From contig VGAL01000006.1 of NCBI GenBank assembly GCA_016870715.1, positions 1 through 60,648 on the forward strand: a stretch of DNA of 60,648 nt, written 5' to 3'. The notes under the pieces were generated by a model, which had not been told where the DNA came from, made no database searches, and saw only the letters and a program-made list of their open reading frames with translations. Below are positions 38,548-48,102 of the stretch, piece after piece. The position numbers were made by a program, and so were the translations under genes. The stretch is from Actinomycetota bacterium (GTDB taxonomy: Bacteria > Actinomycetota > Actinomycetes > Nanopelagicales > Nanopelagicaceae). Within the stretch, counting starts at the first letter, position 1. Every line of letters begins with the position of its first letter.

Positions 38548-39833
38548 ATCTCTGGGATGACACCCTTTTCTATAACCCAAAAGAACGACCAGCCCTGAGC
38601 GAAGAGATAGATGCTGATGTCGCGATTATTGGTGGAGGCTTTACCGGATTATGGAGCGCTTACTATTTAAAATCACTTGATTCTACTTTGCGAATCGTGA
38701 TCCTTGAGGGTGAGCGAATTGGATTTGGTGCAAGTGGACGTAACGGTGGTTGGTGCTCAGCGCTCTATCCAACAACTCACGGTTATGATGAGGTTCGTCC
38801 GCACTTGATTGAGTCAATCGATGCGATCGGCACTTTTGCGCAGAGCCATGCGCCAGAGGTTGGCTTTGTAAAAAGTGGCACCATCACCGTGGCGCGAAAT
38901 AAGGCGCAACTTAAACGGATCCACGCTTCAAGTTCACTCCATGAAACATATTTATCGAAAGGCGCACTCCTCGGTCGAATCGGGATGAAGGGCGCACTTG
39001 GTGGGCTTTACACCCCTGATTGCGCAGTGATTCATCCTGGACGGTTGGTGCGCGCTCTTGCCGAGTATGTAGAAAAACTTGGCGTAATCATTTATGAAAA
39101 AACTCGCGCGCTCACTATCGAGCCAAATCGAGTGACAACCAGTAACGCAACCGTGCGCGCCACATCGATCATCAAAGCAACTGAAGTCTTCTCGCAGAAT
39201 CCACGTTCGCATGCCCCAATTTATTCTCTGATGGTTGCCACTGAACCTTTAACGGATGAAATCTGGAGTGAGATTGGATTGGCGCATCGCGAGACATTCT
39301 CTGAAGCTCTGCATCTAGTGAACTATGGGCAACGAACGATTGATAATCGACTTGCTGTGGGTGGACGCGGTGCACGCTATCTCTTTGGATCACGATTACG
39401 TGCCCAGCACGAGATGGAATATCGAGTGCATCAAGAGATTATCGAATTAGTTCGTGAGTGGTTTCCAGCGCTGAAGCGAACCAAATTCACGCACCGTTGG
39501 GGTGGCGCCGTTTCCATTCCACGTGATTGGCACCCTTACATAAACTGGGATAGAGCCAGTGGAATCGCTCGCGCCGGAGGGTACTCCGGTGATGGTGTCA
39601 CTCTCTCTCATCTAGCCGGCAAAACTCTTGCTCATTTAATTCTCGAACGCGAACATCCGATTACTTCACTACCCCATGTCAATTGGCGCAATCCCCTCTG
39701 GGAGCGAGAGCCACTTCGGTGGTTAGGCGTGAACGGAAGTGTTCTTGCTACAGACTTAGCAGATCGCGAAGAGGAACTTACTCGCCGGCCATCGCTCATA
39801 GCCAAGACTCTTAACTCATTTATCAGGGTCTAA
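38544..39833 (+). CDS. FAD-dependent amine oxidoreductase (DadA/PuuB-like)
   Basis: D-amino acid oxidase-superfamily flavoprotein with 429 residues. The FAD motif [18 protein letters not shown] is near residues 28-45, the [19 protein letters not shown] flavin segment follows, and the C-terminus has [20 protein letters not shown] and [19 protein letters not shown]. It shares architecture with the gene at 28826 but is clearly different in sequence, so the island has two such enzymes. It is the last gene of the regulator-aminotransferase-flavoprotein-oxidoreductase run. Its stop overlaps the convergent rlmN stop. Confidence 0.87.
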   Translation: MNLWDDTLFYNPKERPALSEEIDADVAIIGGGFTGLWSAYYLKSLDSTLRIVILEGERIGFGASGRNGGWCSALYPTTHGYDEVRPHLIESIDAIGTFAQSHAPEVGFVKSGTITVARNKAQLKRIHASSSLHETYLSKGALLGRIGMKGALGGLYTPDCAVIHPGRLVRALAEYVEKLGVIIYEKTRALTIEPNRVTTSNATVRATSIIKATEVFSQNPRSHAPIYSLMVATEPLTDEIWSEIGLAHRETFSEALHLVNYGQRTIDNRLAVGGRGARYLFGSRLRAQHEMEYRVHQEIIELVREWFPALKRTKFTHRWGGAVSIPRDWHPYINWDRASGIARAGGYSGDGVTLSHLAGKTLAHLILEREHPITSLPHVNWRNPLWEREPLRWLGVNGSVLATDLADREEELTRRPSLIAKTLNSFIRV

Positions 39834-40936
39834 CTCTTACCGCTCTCACTAGCGGCCAATTGCCCGCAGGCTCCCTCGATTTCTCGTCCTCGGGTATCGC
39901 GAACCGTCACAGGAACGCCATAGCTCTCCAACTTCGCAACGAAGGCGTTCTCATCCTCTCGTCGGGAGGCAGTCCACTTCGATCCTGGAGTGGGATTGAG
40001 TGGGATGAGATTGACATGCGCATTCTTATTCTTAAGCATCCGTCCGAGTAAATCTGCTCGCCATGCTTGATCATTTACATCGCGAATCAAAGCGTATTCG
40101 ATGGAATAGCGGCGCCCAGTGGTACGTGCATATTCATCGGCAGCCGCGAGAACTTCACGTACCTTCCACCTCGTGTTGATAGGAACCAAGGTGTCGCGCA
40201 ACTCATCATCGGGTGTATGCAATGAGACTGCCAAAGTCACCGGAATCTTCTCTTGAATTAACTTTTCGATTCCCGTTACCAATCCCACAGTTGAGAGAGT
40301 CACCGAGCGCGCTCCGATACCAAACCCGTCAGGAGCCGGTGAGGTGATATTTCGAATGGAGCGCATCACTGCGTTGTAATTGGCCATCGGCTCACCCATG
40401 CCCATAAAGACGATATTTGAAAGCCTGGTTGGCTCCCCCATCTTTCCCGCTTCAAGAGCTTTGGTCGCTTCAAATACCTGTGCCGTGATCTCCCCTGCAC
40501 TCAAGTTCCGAGTCAAACCTGCTTGCCCGGTAGCACAGAAGGGACAATTCATTCCACATCCTGCTTGAGAAGAGATGCAGAGGGTTGCCCGGTCGGGGTA
40601 ACGCATCAACACGCTCTCCACCAACACCCCATCATGCATCTTCCAGAGATCTTTCCGAGTTGCACCACCATCACACTCAATTGTGCGTACCAACGTTAAA
40701 AGTTGTGGAAAGAGGGCATCTGAGAGTTTCCTTGCAATCGCAGGTGAAATGTCGCTCCACTCTGTCGGATCATCGCTATGGCGCGCAAAATAATGATTGG
40801 CTAATTGCTTCGCTCGAAATCCTTGCTCACCAAGTTCTTTTACGGCAGAAATTCGCTCTTCAGGGGTGAGATCAGCAAAATGCTTGGGCGCCTTTTTAGT
40901 CAGCGGAGCAACATCAATAATGAGTGGCTTATCCAT
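39830..40936 (-). CDS. rlmN: Dual-specificity 23S rRNA/tRNA adenine-C2 methyltransferase RlmN
   Basis: Radical-SAM enzyme that methylates A2503 of 23S rRNA and A37 of certain tRNAs. The radical SAM cluster motif CxxxCxxC is CGMNCPFC near residues 127-134, and the second catalytic cysteine is in the C-terminal [11 protein letters not shown]. The 368 residues are normal. Possible starts are TTG 40942, GTG 40939 and ATG 40936; I choose the ATG. It follows cdsA with a few bases, as in other actinobacteria. Convergent overlap with the oxidoreductase at the left edge marks the boundary of the accessory block. Confidence 0.96.
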   Translation of the reverse strand: MDKPLIIDVAPLTKKAPKHFADLTPEERISAVKELGEQGFRAKQLANHYFARHSDDPTEWSDISPAIARKLSDALFPQLLTLVRTIECDGGATRKDLWKMHDGVLVESVLMRYPDRATLCISSQAGCGMNCPFCATGQAGLTRNLSAGEITAQVFEATKALEAGKMGEPTRLSNIVFMGMGEPMANYNAVMRSIRNITSPAPDGFGIGARSVTLSTVGLVTGIEKLIQEKIPVTLAVSLHTPDDELRDTLVPINTRWKVREVLAAADEYARTTGRRYSIEYALIRDVNDQAWRADLLGRMLKNKNAHVNLIPLNPTPGSKWTASRREDENAFVAKLESYGVPVTVRDTRGREIEGACGQLAASESGKS

Positions 40937-40942
40937 CACCAA

Positions 40943-41779
40943 TCACCCAACCAGATTCAATAGCGCCCAGATGAATGGTGAGGTAAGAAGGACAGAGTCC
41001 AGGCGATCGAGAACTCCACCATGGCCCGGAAGGAGCGCGCCCATATCCTTCAAATCTAAATCGCGTTTAATGGCGCTCTCAATGAAGTCTCCAGAGGTAG
41101 CGGTGACGACAGTTCCTAGCCCCACCAGCGCGCCAACCCACCACGCTTGGTCGAAGTAGGTACTTAACATTAACGAGCCACCGATTGCAGTGAATATCAC
41201 CGATCCGATAAGACCTTCCCAACTTTTCTTGGGGCTGATAGTTGGTGCGATCTTGTGCTTACCAAGGAGCACTCCGAAGATGTAACCAAAGGTGTCGTTA
41301 CATGCCACAAGGACCACTAAGGTCATGATCCGACGGAGTCCATCCTCCTCTTTCGCCATGACAAGTAAGAACGATGCGAGAAATGGGATGTAGGCAAGAG
41401 TGAAGATGCTCGCGAAAGCGCTCTTCACGAAGTCCTTAGGGCCACGGGTCAATATCGCAACTAATGTAAAGGGAACCGTCAGCGCCGTCGCCACCGCAAT
41501 ACCGGCAATACCTTCAAACCAGGCAGCGAGAAAAATTACCGTCGAAGTGAGGTAGAGCGAATTGCAGATATCGATATTTGCCCGCGAGAGCGCTCGATCC
41601 ATCTCCCAAATTCCTCGATAGACGAAGGCAAGTGCTAAGAGCACGAAGAGGATGCGATCAAAGAAGCTAAGCGAACCTATGACAAGGCCGAGAATGACGA
41701 TACCCACACCAATAGATGGCAAGAGTTTTCGCCCAGCCCACTTGTTGATTGCCTCGTTTATCGAGTGGAGGTCAGACAT
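40943..41779 (-). CDS. cdsA: Phosphatidate cytidylyltransferase
   Basis: Integral membrane enzyme that forms CDP-diacylglycerol for phospholipid synthesis. Multiple hydrophobic helices are visible, and the C-terminal signature region SPKKSWEGLIGSVIFTAIGG followed by GDFIESAIKRDLDLKDMGALLPGHGGVLDRLDS is diagnostic. I use ATG 41779 (278 residues); an in-frame TTG at 41800 overlapping the frr stop (TTGA) is possible. Lies between frr and rlmN, a conserved order. Confidence 0.95.
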   Translation of the reverse strand: MSDLHSINEAINKWAGRKLLPSIGVGIVILGLVIGSLSFFDRILFVLLALAFVYRGIWEMDRALSRANIDICNSLYLTSTVIFLAAWFEGIAGIAVATALTVPFTLVAILTRGPKDFVKSAFASIFTLAYIPFLASFLLVMAKEEDGLRRIMTLVVLVACNDTFGYIFGVLLGKHKIAPTISPKKSWEGLIGSVIFTAIGGSLMLSTYFDQAWWVGALVGLGTVVTATSGDFIESAIKRDLDLKDMGALLPGHGGVLDRLDSVLLTSPFIWALLNLVG

Positions 41780-41796
41780 CCCGACGGCGCGAACTC

Positions 41797-42363
41797 TCAA
41801 ACTTCGAGAAGTTCGGTCTCCTTATGTTTGAGCAAGTCATCGATTTTCGCCACGTGCGCGCTGGTGTGTTTATCTAACTCCTTTTCAGCGCGTGCGACAT
41901 CGTCTTTTCCCACCTTGCCATCTTTCTCTAACTTTTCCAACGCTTCTTTGGCGTGGCGACGGATGTTCCGGACTGAGACTCGTGATTCTTCCGCTTTACT
42001 GCGCGCTACTTTGATAAATTCTTTTCGTCGATCTTCAGTTAATTGTGGGAAATTCACGCGAATGACACCGCCATCTGATGCTGGATTTACTCCAAGATCA
42101 GAATCGCGAATTGCCTTCTCGATGATAGCCATCGCGCCTTTGTCATAGGGAGTAACTACAGCGATGCGCGCCTCAGGTACTTTCACCGAAGCAAGTTGTG
42201 AAAGTGGAGTGAGTGTGCCGTAGTAGTCGACCATGATCTTGGCGAACATCGAAGGATGTGCTCGCCCCGTGCGGATCGCACCAAAATCATCGCGCGCGAC
42301 CTCAACAGCCTTGTCCATCTTGGAATCGGAATCCTTAAGGATTCCGTTAACTAGCTCTGACAT
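41797..42363 (-). CDS. frr: Ribosome recycling factor
   Basis: Splits post-termination ribosomes with EF-G. The 188 residues contain RTGRAHPSMFAKIMVDYYGTLTPLSQLA, DLGVNPASDGGVIRVNFPQLTEDRRKEF and the C-terminal helix with VRNIRRHAKEALEKLEKDG, all standard. AAGGAG at 8 bases before the ATG is a strong ribosome-binding site. It follows pyrH by 11 bases. Confidence 0.97.
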   Translation of the reverse strand: MSELVNGILKDSDSKMDKAVEVARDDFGAIRTGRAHPSMFAKIMVDYYGTLTPLSQLASVKVPEARIAVVTPYDKGAMAIIEKAIRDSDLGVNPASDGGVIRVNFPQLTEDRRKEFIKVARSKAEESRVSVRNIRRHAKEALEKLEKDGKVGKDDVARAEKELDKHTSAHVAKIDDLLKHKETELLEV

Positions 42364-42374
42364 TTCATAACTCC

Positions 42375-43082
42375 TTAGGAGACGAGCGTTCCGTTTGATT
42401 CGCCTCGAACGGCTCGGGCGATATTTCCAGTTTTCATCAAATCAAAGACGATGATGGGAAGCGCATTTTCACGGCAAAGGCTAAAGGCAGCCGCATCTGC
42501 AACCGCGAGCGATTTGCTCAAGACTTCATCAAATGAGATCTTCTCGTACTTAGTCGCGCTCTTATCTTTTTGTGGATCAGCTGAGTAAACCCCATCGACA
42601 CCACTCTTTGCGAGCAAGAGCGCTTCGGCTTTAATTTCTAGAGCGCGCTGTGCGGCAACGGTATCTGTTGTGAAGAAAGGCATTCCCGCACCTGCACCGA
42701 AGATAACGACTCGACCCTTATTGAGATGTCTGATCGCGCGAAGTGGTATGTAAGGCTCGGCTACTTGACCCATATGAATTGCAGTTTGTACGCGGGTAGG
42801 GACGCCCTCCTTCTCCAAGAAATCTTGGAGCGCAAGACAGTTCATCACGGTGCCAAGCATTCCCATGTAGTCGGCTCGCGCGCGATCCATGCCGCGCTGT
42901 TGCAATTCCGCACCGCGGAAGTAATTTCCACCACCAACAACAATCGCAATTTCAGTTCCCGAGCGGGCAACATCAGCAATCTGTTGTGCTATTCCTTGAA
43001 CAACATCGGGATCGACACCGATACCAGTGCCACCACCAAAGACCTCACCCGAGAGTTTAAGGAGGACTCTCGAGTAGGTCAT
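42375..43082 (-). CDS. pyrH: UMP kinase
   Basis: Phosphorylates UMP to UDP; amino acid kinase fold. The opening [15 protein letters not shown], the GGGNYFRG loop, [19 protein letters not shown] and the Asp in [14 protein letters not shown] are diagnostic. The 235 residues (ATG 43082) are normal; GTG 43088 is an alternative start two codons upstream. Follows tsf closely and precedes frr in the usual order. Confidence 0.96.
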   Translation of the reverse strand: MTYSRVLLKLSGEVFGGGTGIGVDPDVVQGIAQQIADVARSGTEIAIVVGGGNYFRGAELQQRGMDRARADYMGMLGTVMNCLALQDFLEKEGVPTRVQTAIHMGQVAEPYIPLRAIRHLNKGRVVIFGAGAGMPFFTTDTVAAQRALEIKAEALLLAKSGVDGVYSADPQKDKSATKYEKISFDEVLSKSLAVADAAAFSLCRENALPIIVFDLMKTGNIARAVRGESNGTLVS

Positions 43083-43095
43083 GGTCACTATTGTC

Positions 43096-43923
43096 TTACT
43101 GTCCGACGCGGAAACGGAAGAAGGCTGTCGCTGATGTCCCAGCCTCGGTGAGGACTTGGGCTACCGATTTCTTCTGATCCTTGGCAAATGCCTGTTCGAC
43201 CAGGCTTACCTCCTTGACGAAACCGGTCACTCGACCTTCGACGATCTTGGCCAAAGCAGCCTCTGGCTTACCTTCGTTACGCGCAGTCTCTTCAGCGATA
43301 CGTCGCTCATTCTCGATCACATCTGCTGGAACTTCCTCACGAGTGACATATTGGGGTGCAAATGCAGCGATATGTTGTGCGACATCTTTCCCGATATCCC
43401 CTGCTGCCTTGCTGAGTTGGAGCAGGACTCCAACCTGAGGTGGCAAGTCAGGGCTGGTCTTATGTAGGTAAGCAACAACAGGCGAACCTTTGAGAACGCC
43501 GACGCGACGAAGTGCGATCCGCTCACCGAGTGTGGCGTTCGCTTCGTCGATATGCGCTTGCACAGTTTTCCCGCCATCGAAATCTGATGCCAAAAAGCCT
43601 TCAGTGTCGGAGACATTGGATGTAGCAAGTTTGCTCACCAATTCATCGGCGAGCGCTTGAAAGCGCTCCCCTTTAGCAACAAAGTCGGTCTCACAGTTGA
43701 GCTCGAGGATGACACCTGAATCACCATCGACCTTCGCGGTGACAAGACCGTTGGAGGTAGCTCGCCCTTCGCGCTTCGTGACGCCTTTGAGACCTTTAAC
43801 GCGGATGATTTCTACTGCTTTGTTGAAATCGCCACCAGCCTCATCGAGGGCCTTTTTGCAATCCAACATACCTGCGGCGGTCTGTTCGCGCAGGCGCTTC
43901 ACATCTTCTGCTGTAAAGGACAT
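43096..43923 (-). CDS. tsf: Elongation factor Ts
   Basis: Nucleotide exchange factor for EF-Tu. The 275 residues start with [24 protein letters not shown], the signature [10 protein letters not shown] follows at about residue 80, and [17 protein letters not shown] is in the C-terminal core. It is 29 bases downstream of rpsB, the universal rpsB-tsf pair. Confidence 0.98.
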   Translation of the reverse strand: MSFTAEDVKRLREQTAAGMLDCKKALDEAGGDFNKAVEIIRVKGLKGVTKREGRATSNGLVTAKVDGDSGVILELNCETDFVAKGERFQALADELVSKLATSNVSDTEGFLASDFDGGKTVQAHIDEANATLGERIALRRVGVLKGSPVVAYLHKTSPDLPPQVGVLLQLSKAAGDIGKDVAQHIAAFAPQYVTREEVPADVIENERRIAEETARNEGKPEAALAKIVEGRVTGFVKEVSLVEQAFAKDQKKSVAQVLTEAGTSATAFFRFRVGQ

Positions 43924-43952
43924 GTATCTACGCTCTCTTTTGTTGATTTCGA

Positions 43953-44744
43953 CTAATTGGCTGGTGTCTCTGCTGTTGTTGGGGCAGAAGGTGCTGCTGC
44001 TTCAAGTTGAGCTGCGACATCAGCAACAGCTGCTGCAGCAGGCTCTGGCTTGTTATTTGCCTGACGTGCTTGCATGCCAGCGACAACTGCATCAGCAATA
44101 ACACGGGTAAGGAGTGCGACCGAGCGGATTGCATCGTCATTGCCTGGAATCTTGTATTCGACCTCATCTGGATCGCAGTTGGTATCAAGGATCGCAATCA
44201 CCGGAATACCGAGCTTGTGCGCCTCCTGAACAGCGAGGTGCTCTTTCTTGGTGTCAACAACCCAGACTGCCGACGGAAGCTTGGTCATATTGCGAATACC
44301 ATCAAGGTTCTTCTTCAACTTATCTTTTTCGCGGCGGAAGATGAGAAGTTCTTTCTTCGTTCGAATTTGATCTTGATTTGTCTCGAGGGCTTCGAGCTCT
44401 TTGAGACGATCAATGCGCTTAGCAACGGTGTTGAAGTTGGTGAGCATGCCGCCGAGCCAACGCTCAGTCACATAAGGCATGCCGACGCGCTTAGCCTGTT
44501 CGATGATCGGCTCTTGCGCTTGCTTCTTCGTTCCAACGAAGAGGATATGTCCGCCACGGGCGACAGTATCTTTCACAAAGGAATATGCCTGATCGATAAG
44601 ACCCAATGATTGCTGGATATCGATGATGTAGATGCCGTTACGTTCGGTGAAGATGTAACGCTTCATCTTGGGATTCCATCGACGGGTTTGATGTCCGAAA
44701 TGGACGCCGCTGTCGAGGAGTTCTCGCATGGTGACAACCGCCAT
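43953..44744 (-). CDS. rpsB: 30S ribosomal protein S2
   Basis: Small-subunit protein with 263 residues. The signatures [24 protein letters not shown] and [13 protein letters not shown] are present, and the C-terminal Ala-rich tail after residue ~228 is common in actinobacteria. AGGAGC at about 8 bases before the ATG is a good ribosome-binding site. The leader upstream contains two hairpins (44765-44821) that could mediate S2 feedback on rpsB-tsf. Confidence 0.98.
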   Translation of the reverse strand: MAVVTMRELLDSGVHFGHQTRRWNPKMKRYIFTERNGIYIIDIQQSLGLIDQAYSFVKDTVARGGHILFVGTKKQAQEPIIEQAKRVGMPYVTERWLGGMLTNFNTVAKRIDRLKELEALETNQDQIRTKKELLIFRREKDKLKKNLDGIRNMTKLPSAVWVVDTKKEHLAVQEAHKLGIPVIAILDTNCDPDEVEYKIPGNDDAIRSVALLTRVIADAVVAGMQARQANNKPEPAAAAVADVAAQLEAAAPSAPTTAETPAN

Positions 44745-44764
44745 GGTTGCGCGCTCCTAATTCC

Positions 44765-44821
44765 GCACACGGTAAGACCGTGCGCACTCGGTTGTTGGTA
44801 GGAATCGATTTGATTCTTACC
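44765..44821 (-). promoter_or_regulatory. Two-hairpin leader upstream of rpsB
   Basis: GGTAGGAATC (44797-44806) and GATTCTTACC (44812-44821) pair at nine of ten positions. Nearer the gene ACGGT (44770-44774) pairs with ACCGT (44778-44782) and the flanking GC bases extend the stem with a mismatch. They lie between about 20 and 77 bases before the rpsB ATG on the minus strand. S2 autoregulation of rpsB-tsf is known in enterobacteria; this structure is not one I can match to a described motif. Confidence 0.45.
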
Positions 44822-45025
44822 CCTAGCAAGTCGAGCCGGCGCCCTTCGATATGGACCGCTTCGCTTTCGCGCGCGGACCGAGGTAGTGAAGGGGCTCGAT
44901 TTGCGTGAAGTCACCGGTTTTACTCGGTGCTGGCGCCAAGCCTACCTGACCCACAGGGCTCCGATATCCCCAGAAGCGACCCCACTCAGCCTCGATGGGG
45001 TAAGAGGCTCACCATTATCGGCGCC

Positions 45026-45580
45026 ATGAATCTCACCCTTCTTCCCTCCTCCGCCTCCAAATGGGCGGCGATTGCCGCATTCTCTGCTACTGCCTTTCTC
45101 TCAGGCCTGGCTCTGCCTACCACCGCACGCGATATCCCTGCAGCCCAAAGTTGGATCTCCCCTCTTCCTGGAGCGCGCCCAGTGATAACGAGTTACCACC
45201 CGGAAAGTAAGAGCGCTAAGCGAGGTGGGGTTAAGACTCCTAAAGGAGCGCATATGGGAGTGGATTTCATCGCAACATTTGGTGAAGAGATTCGCGCACC
45301 CCAAGATGGCGTCATCTCTTACATCGGCAATGTAAATAAAATCCCGATTGTCGTACTCACGCACTTGGATCAATTGGTTTTGCGACGGACTACTTATTTA
45401 CCTGCAAGCACTGATTTCACCGTCGGGCATCTAGTAGCGCAAGGAGAGAACTTTGCGCGAGTAGCACCAATATTCCATTGCGCTAGGCCATGCCTTCATT
45501 GGGGTGAGCGGATTGGAAATAAATATTCCAATCCGATGAAACATCTGGGTAAAGCTGTTCTACTTCCGCGCTTTGATTAA
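45026..45580 (+). CDS. M23 family (LytM-like) secreted protein with altered zinc site
   Basis: Exported protein of 184 residues with a signal peptide (hydrophobic WAAIAAFSATAFLSGLAL then PTTARD). The M23 fold is recognisable from HMGVD (H76, D80), the IRAPQDGVISYIGNV segment and a C-terminal LHWG. The second zinc motif normally reads HxH but here is C156-L-H158. Canonical M23 enzymes cut peptidoglycan cross-links; this one may be atypical or a non-catalytic activator. ATG 45026 is chosen because the upstream extension is hydrophilic. It lies divergent to rpsB, as Rv2891 does in M. tuberculosis (from memory), and CATTAT ends 7 bases before the ATG. Confidence 0.85.
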   Translation: MNLTLLPSSASKWAAIAAFSATAFLSGLALPTTARDIPAAQSWISPLPGARPVITSYHPESKSAKRGGVKTPKGAHMGVDFIATFGEEIRAPQDGVISYIGNVNKIPIVVLTHLDQLVLRRTTYLPASTDFTVGHLVAQGENFARVAPIFHCARPCLHWGERIGNKYSNPMKHLGKAVLLPRFD

Positions 45581-45587
45581 TCGTTCT

Positions 45588-46493
45588 TCACGCGCGGGGA
45601 TGTGCTTGTTTATATGCAGCCTTTAATCGCTCTTCAGAGACATGGGTATAAATCTGAGTTGTCGCTAGCGATGCATGGCCCAATATCTCCTGAACAGTTC
45701 GCAGATCCGCGCCGCGTTCTAAAAGATGAGTGGCGGCGCTATGGCGCAAGCCGTGTGGGCCCACCCGAGGAGAGTTCGGCAACGCTTGCAGCGCGGTGTA
45801 GACCACTTCTCGAACAGTTCGCGGATCGATTCGCCCTCCGCGCGCACCAAGAAAGCAGGCGAGCCCTGATGAACTGCTCAGATACGAACCACGAGATTGC
45901 TCGATCCACGCATCCAAGGCTCGAAGCGCTGGAGCACCAAGCGGAACGGTCCGTTCCTTCCGACCCTTTCCAAAGACGCGGATAGTATTTCGAGAACGGT
46001 CAATATCTTCCAAGTCGAGCCCACAGAGTTCGGAGACCCGGATTCCGGTGCTGTAAAGAAGTTCCACTATCGCGATATTGCGAATTGCATGCGGTTCTGC
46101 CTCTTCGTTGACTGCGCTGGCTAATGAGTTAAATACCTCTTCAGTCTCATCGATGGTGAGCACTGTTGGCAAGGTCCGCTGCGAGCGCGGAGTCGCTAAC
46201 CGCTCACCGATATCCTCTTTCATTAATCCACTCTTAGTTGCCCATGCAGTGAATGTGCGGACCGCAACAGCCCGCCGCGCAATTGTGGTTCTCGCTCCAC
46301 CTTTGCTCTGCAGTGATGCTAACCATGATCGAATTGCTGGAAGGGTTAATTTATCGACGGTAGTGATTCCCATATGAGCGCAATGCTCGAAGAGTGAGGT
46401 GAGGTCTCCGATGTAGGCACGAATAGTGTGTTCAGAGAGATTTCGCTGCAGACGCAGATGCTCTTCATATCGAATCAGAGTATCTGCATACAT
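45588..46493 (-). CDS. xerC: Tyrosine recombinase XerC
   Basis: Site-specific recombinase that resolves chromosome dimers at dif with XerD. The N-terminal SAM-like domain (RYEEHLRLQRNLSEHTIRAYIGDL) precedes the catalytic domain with STGIRVSELCGL (first Arg), HGLRHSAATHLLERGAD (HxxR), LGHASLATTQIYTHVS (His and Tyr nucleophile). The 301 residues are standard. It lies downstream of cimA by 10 bases and convergent with the M23 gene. Confidence 0.95.
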   Translation of the reverse strand: MYADTLIRYEEHLRLQRNLSEHTIRAYIGDLTSLFEHCAHMGITTVDKLTLPAIRSWLASLQSKGGARTTIARRAVAVRTFTAWATKSGLMKEDIGERLATPRSQRTLPTVLTIDETEEVFNSLASAVNEEAEPHAIRNIAIVELLYSTGIRVSELCGLDLEDIDRSRNTIRVFGKGRKERTVPLGAPALRALDAWIEQSRGSYLSSSSGLACFLGARGGRIDPRTVREVVYTALQALPNSPRVGPHGLRHSAATHLLERGADLRTVQEILGHASLATTQIYTHVSEERLKAAYKQAHPRA

Positions 46494-46503
46494 AAATTAA
46501 AGG

Positions 46504-48102
46504 TTACTCGGGCTTTATTCCTTTACGGAGCAAGCCATACGTAACAGCCTCTTCCAAAGCCATTTCCGAGGCGGCGATGACGTTCTCATGAACACCGACT
46601 GTGGTCCACTCCCCGTCACCATCACTTGTCTCAACAAGTACTCGGGTCACTGCGCTCGTGCCTTGACGGCCTTCGAGGATACGGACCTTGTAATCAGTCA
46701 ATTCTAAAGCGGCCAATTCTGGATAGATACTCTCTAGCCCTTTGCGGAGCGCATTATCAATCGCGTTCACTGGACCATTTCCTTCACCAGCAGTGATGAA
46801 CTCCTTGTCGCGCGCCTTGATCTTCACCGTGGCGCGTGAGATTACCGATGCATCAGGACGGCACTCGACATTGGTAGACCATTCAAGGACGGTAAAGAAC
46901 CGAATCCTCTCCCCTGCTTGCGCCTCACGTAAAAGTAATTCGAAGGAGGCATCGGCAGCTTCGAAGGTGTAGCCACGCATCTCCATCTCCTTGACGCGCT
47001 CTACGACCTTGCCAACAAGTTCTCGATCAGTACTGACATCGATACCCATCTCTTGACTCTTTAGCTCCACCGATGCGCGCCCTGCCATATCGGAGACAAG
47101 CATGCGGCGATCGTTGCCGACATACTCTGGTTCGGTATGTTGATAGAGCGTGGGATCCACTTTGATTGCCGAAGCATGTAACCCAGCCTTATGCGCGAAG
47201 GCGGAGATGCCAACGTATGGTTGGCGTGGACTTGGTGCGATGTTGGTGACCTCGGCTACCGCGTGCGAGATGCGGAATGCTTCATGAAGATGTCCTTCAG
47301 GTAGGACCGGTTTCTTATATTTCAGTTCTAGGTTTGCAATGACAGAAACTAGATCAGCGTTACCAGTTCGCTCGCCATATCCATTGAGCGTTCCTTGTAC
47401 GTGAGTAGCGCCCGCATCGATTGCAGCAAGCGAATTCGCGATGGCGCAGCCAGTGTCGTTGTGGCAATGGATTCCCACGCGCGCACCAGTGACTGCCAAC
47501 GCATCAGCAACTACATCGGCGATTTCGCTAGGCAACATTCCACCATTGGTATCGCAGAGCGCAGCCACATCGGCTCCCGCCTCGATTGCCACACGCACTA
47601 CCTCGAGCGCATAAGCCTTATTTGCACGATAACCATCGAAGAAATGTTCGGCATCAAGGAAAACCCGGCGCCCTTCTTTGACCATCAAGGCAATCGTGTC
47701 GCGGACCATCGACAAATTTTCATCAAGTGAAGTCTTGAGCGCGAGATCGACGTGTCGATCGTGTGATTTCGCAACAACGGTAATAATCGGCGCTTGCGAA
47801 TCAAGGAGTGCGCGCACCTGTTCATCATCAACAGCTTTGACATTTGGGCGTCGGGTTGCACCGAAGGCGACAAACTGTGCATTTTTAAATTTCATTTCTT
47901 TAGCAACGCGGGCAAAAAACTCCGTGTCTCGCGGATTAGCCCCAGGCCAGCCACCTTCGATAAATCCCACGCCGAGATCATCAAGATGTTTGGCAATAGT
48001 CATCTTGTCGTGAACGGAGAGATTTAAGCCCTCTTGCTGCGCACCATCACGTAACGTGGTGTCGTAGATATGAAAGGCATCGCCCTGAGGTTGGGTAGCC
48101 AT
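46504..48102 (-). CDS. cimA: Citramalate synthase
   Basis: Condenses pyruvate with acetyl-CoA to (R)-citramalate, allowing 2-oxobutyrate and so isoleucine synthesis without threonine. The HMGL-like barrel starts DTTLRDGAQQEGLNLS, with GFIEGGWPGANPRD, GIHCHNDTGCAIANSLAAI and GTLNGYGERTGNADL; the C-terminal LeuA allosteric domain (AEFITAGEGNGPVNAIDNALRKGL-like) is present. At 532 residues it matches the CimA group rather than LeuA. The start ATG 48102 overlaps the ilvE stop (TAATG); TTG 48123 is less likely. No leuA is in this run. Confidence 0.94.
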   Translation of the reverse strand: MATQPQGDAFHIYDTTLRDGAQQEGLNLSVHDKMTIAKHLDDLGVGFIEGGWPGANPRDTEFFARVAKEMKFKNAQFVAFGATRRPNVKAVDDEQVRALLDSQAPIITVVAKSHDRHVDLALKTSLDENLSMVRDTIALMVKEGRRVFLDAEHFFDGYRANKAYALEVVRVAIEAGADVAALCDTNGGMLPSEIADVVADALAVTGARVGIHCHNDTGCAIANSLAAIDAGATHVQGTLNGYGERTGNADLVSVIANLELKYKKPVLPEGHLHEAFRISHAVAEVTNIAPSPRQPYVGISAFAHKAGLHASAIKVDPTLYQHTEPEYVGNDRRMLVSDMAGRASVELKSQEMGIDVSTDRELVGKVVERVKEMEMRGYTFEAADASFELLLREAQAGERIRFFTVLEWSTNVECRPDASVISRATVKIKARDKEFITAGEGNGPVNAIDNALRKGLESIYPELAALELTDYKVRILEGRQGTSAVTRVLVETSDGDGEWTTVGVHENVIAASEMALEEAVTYGLLRKGIKPE

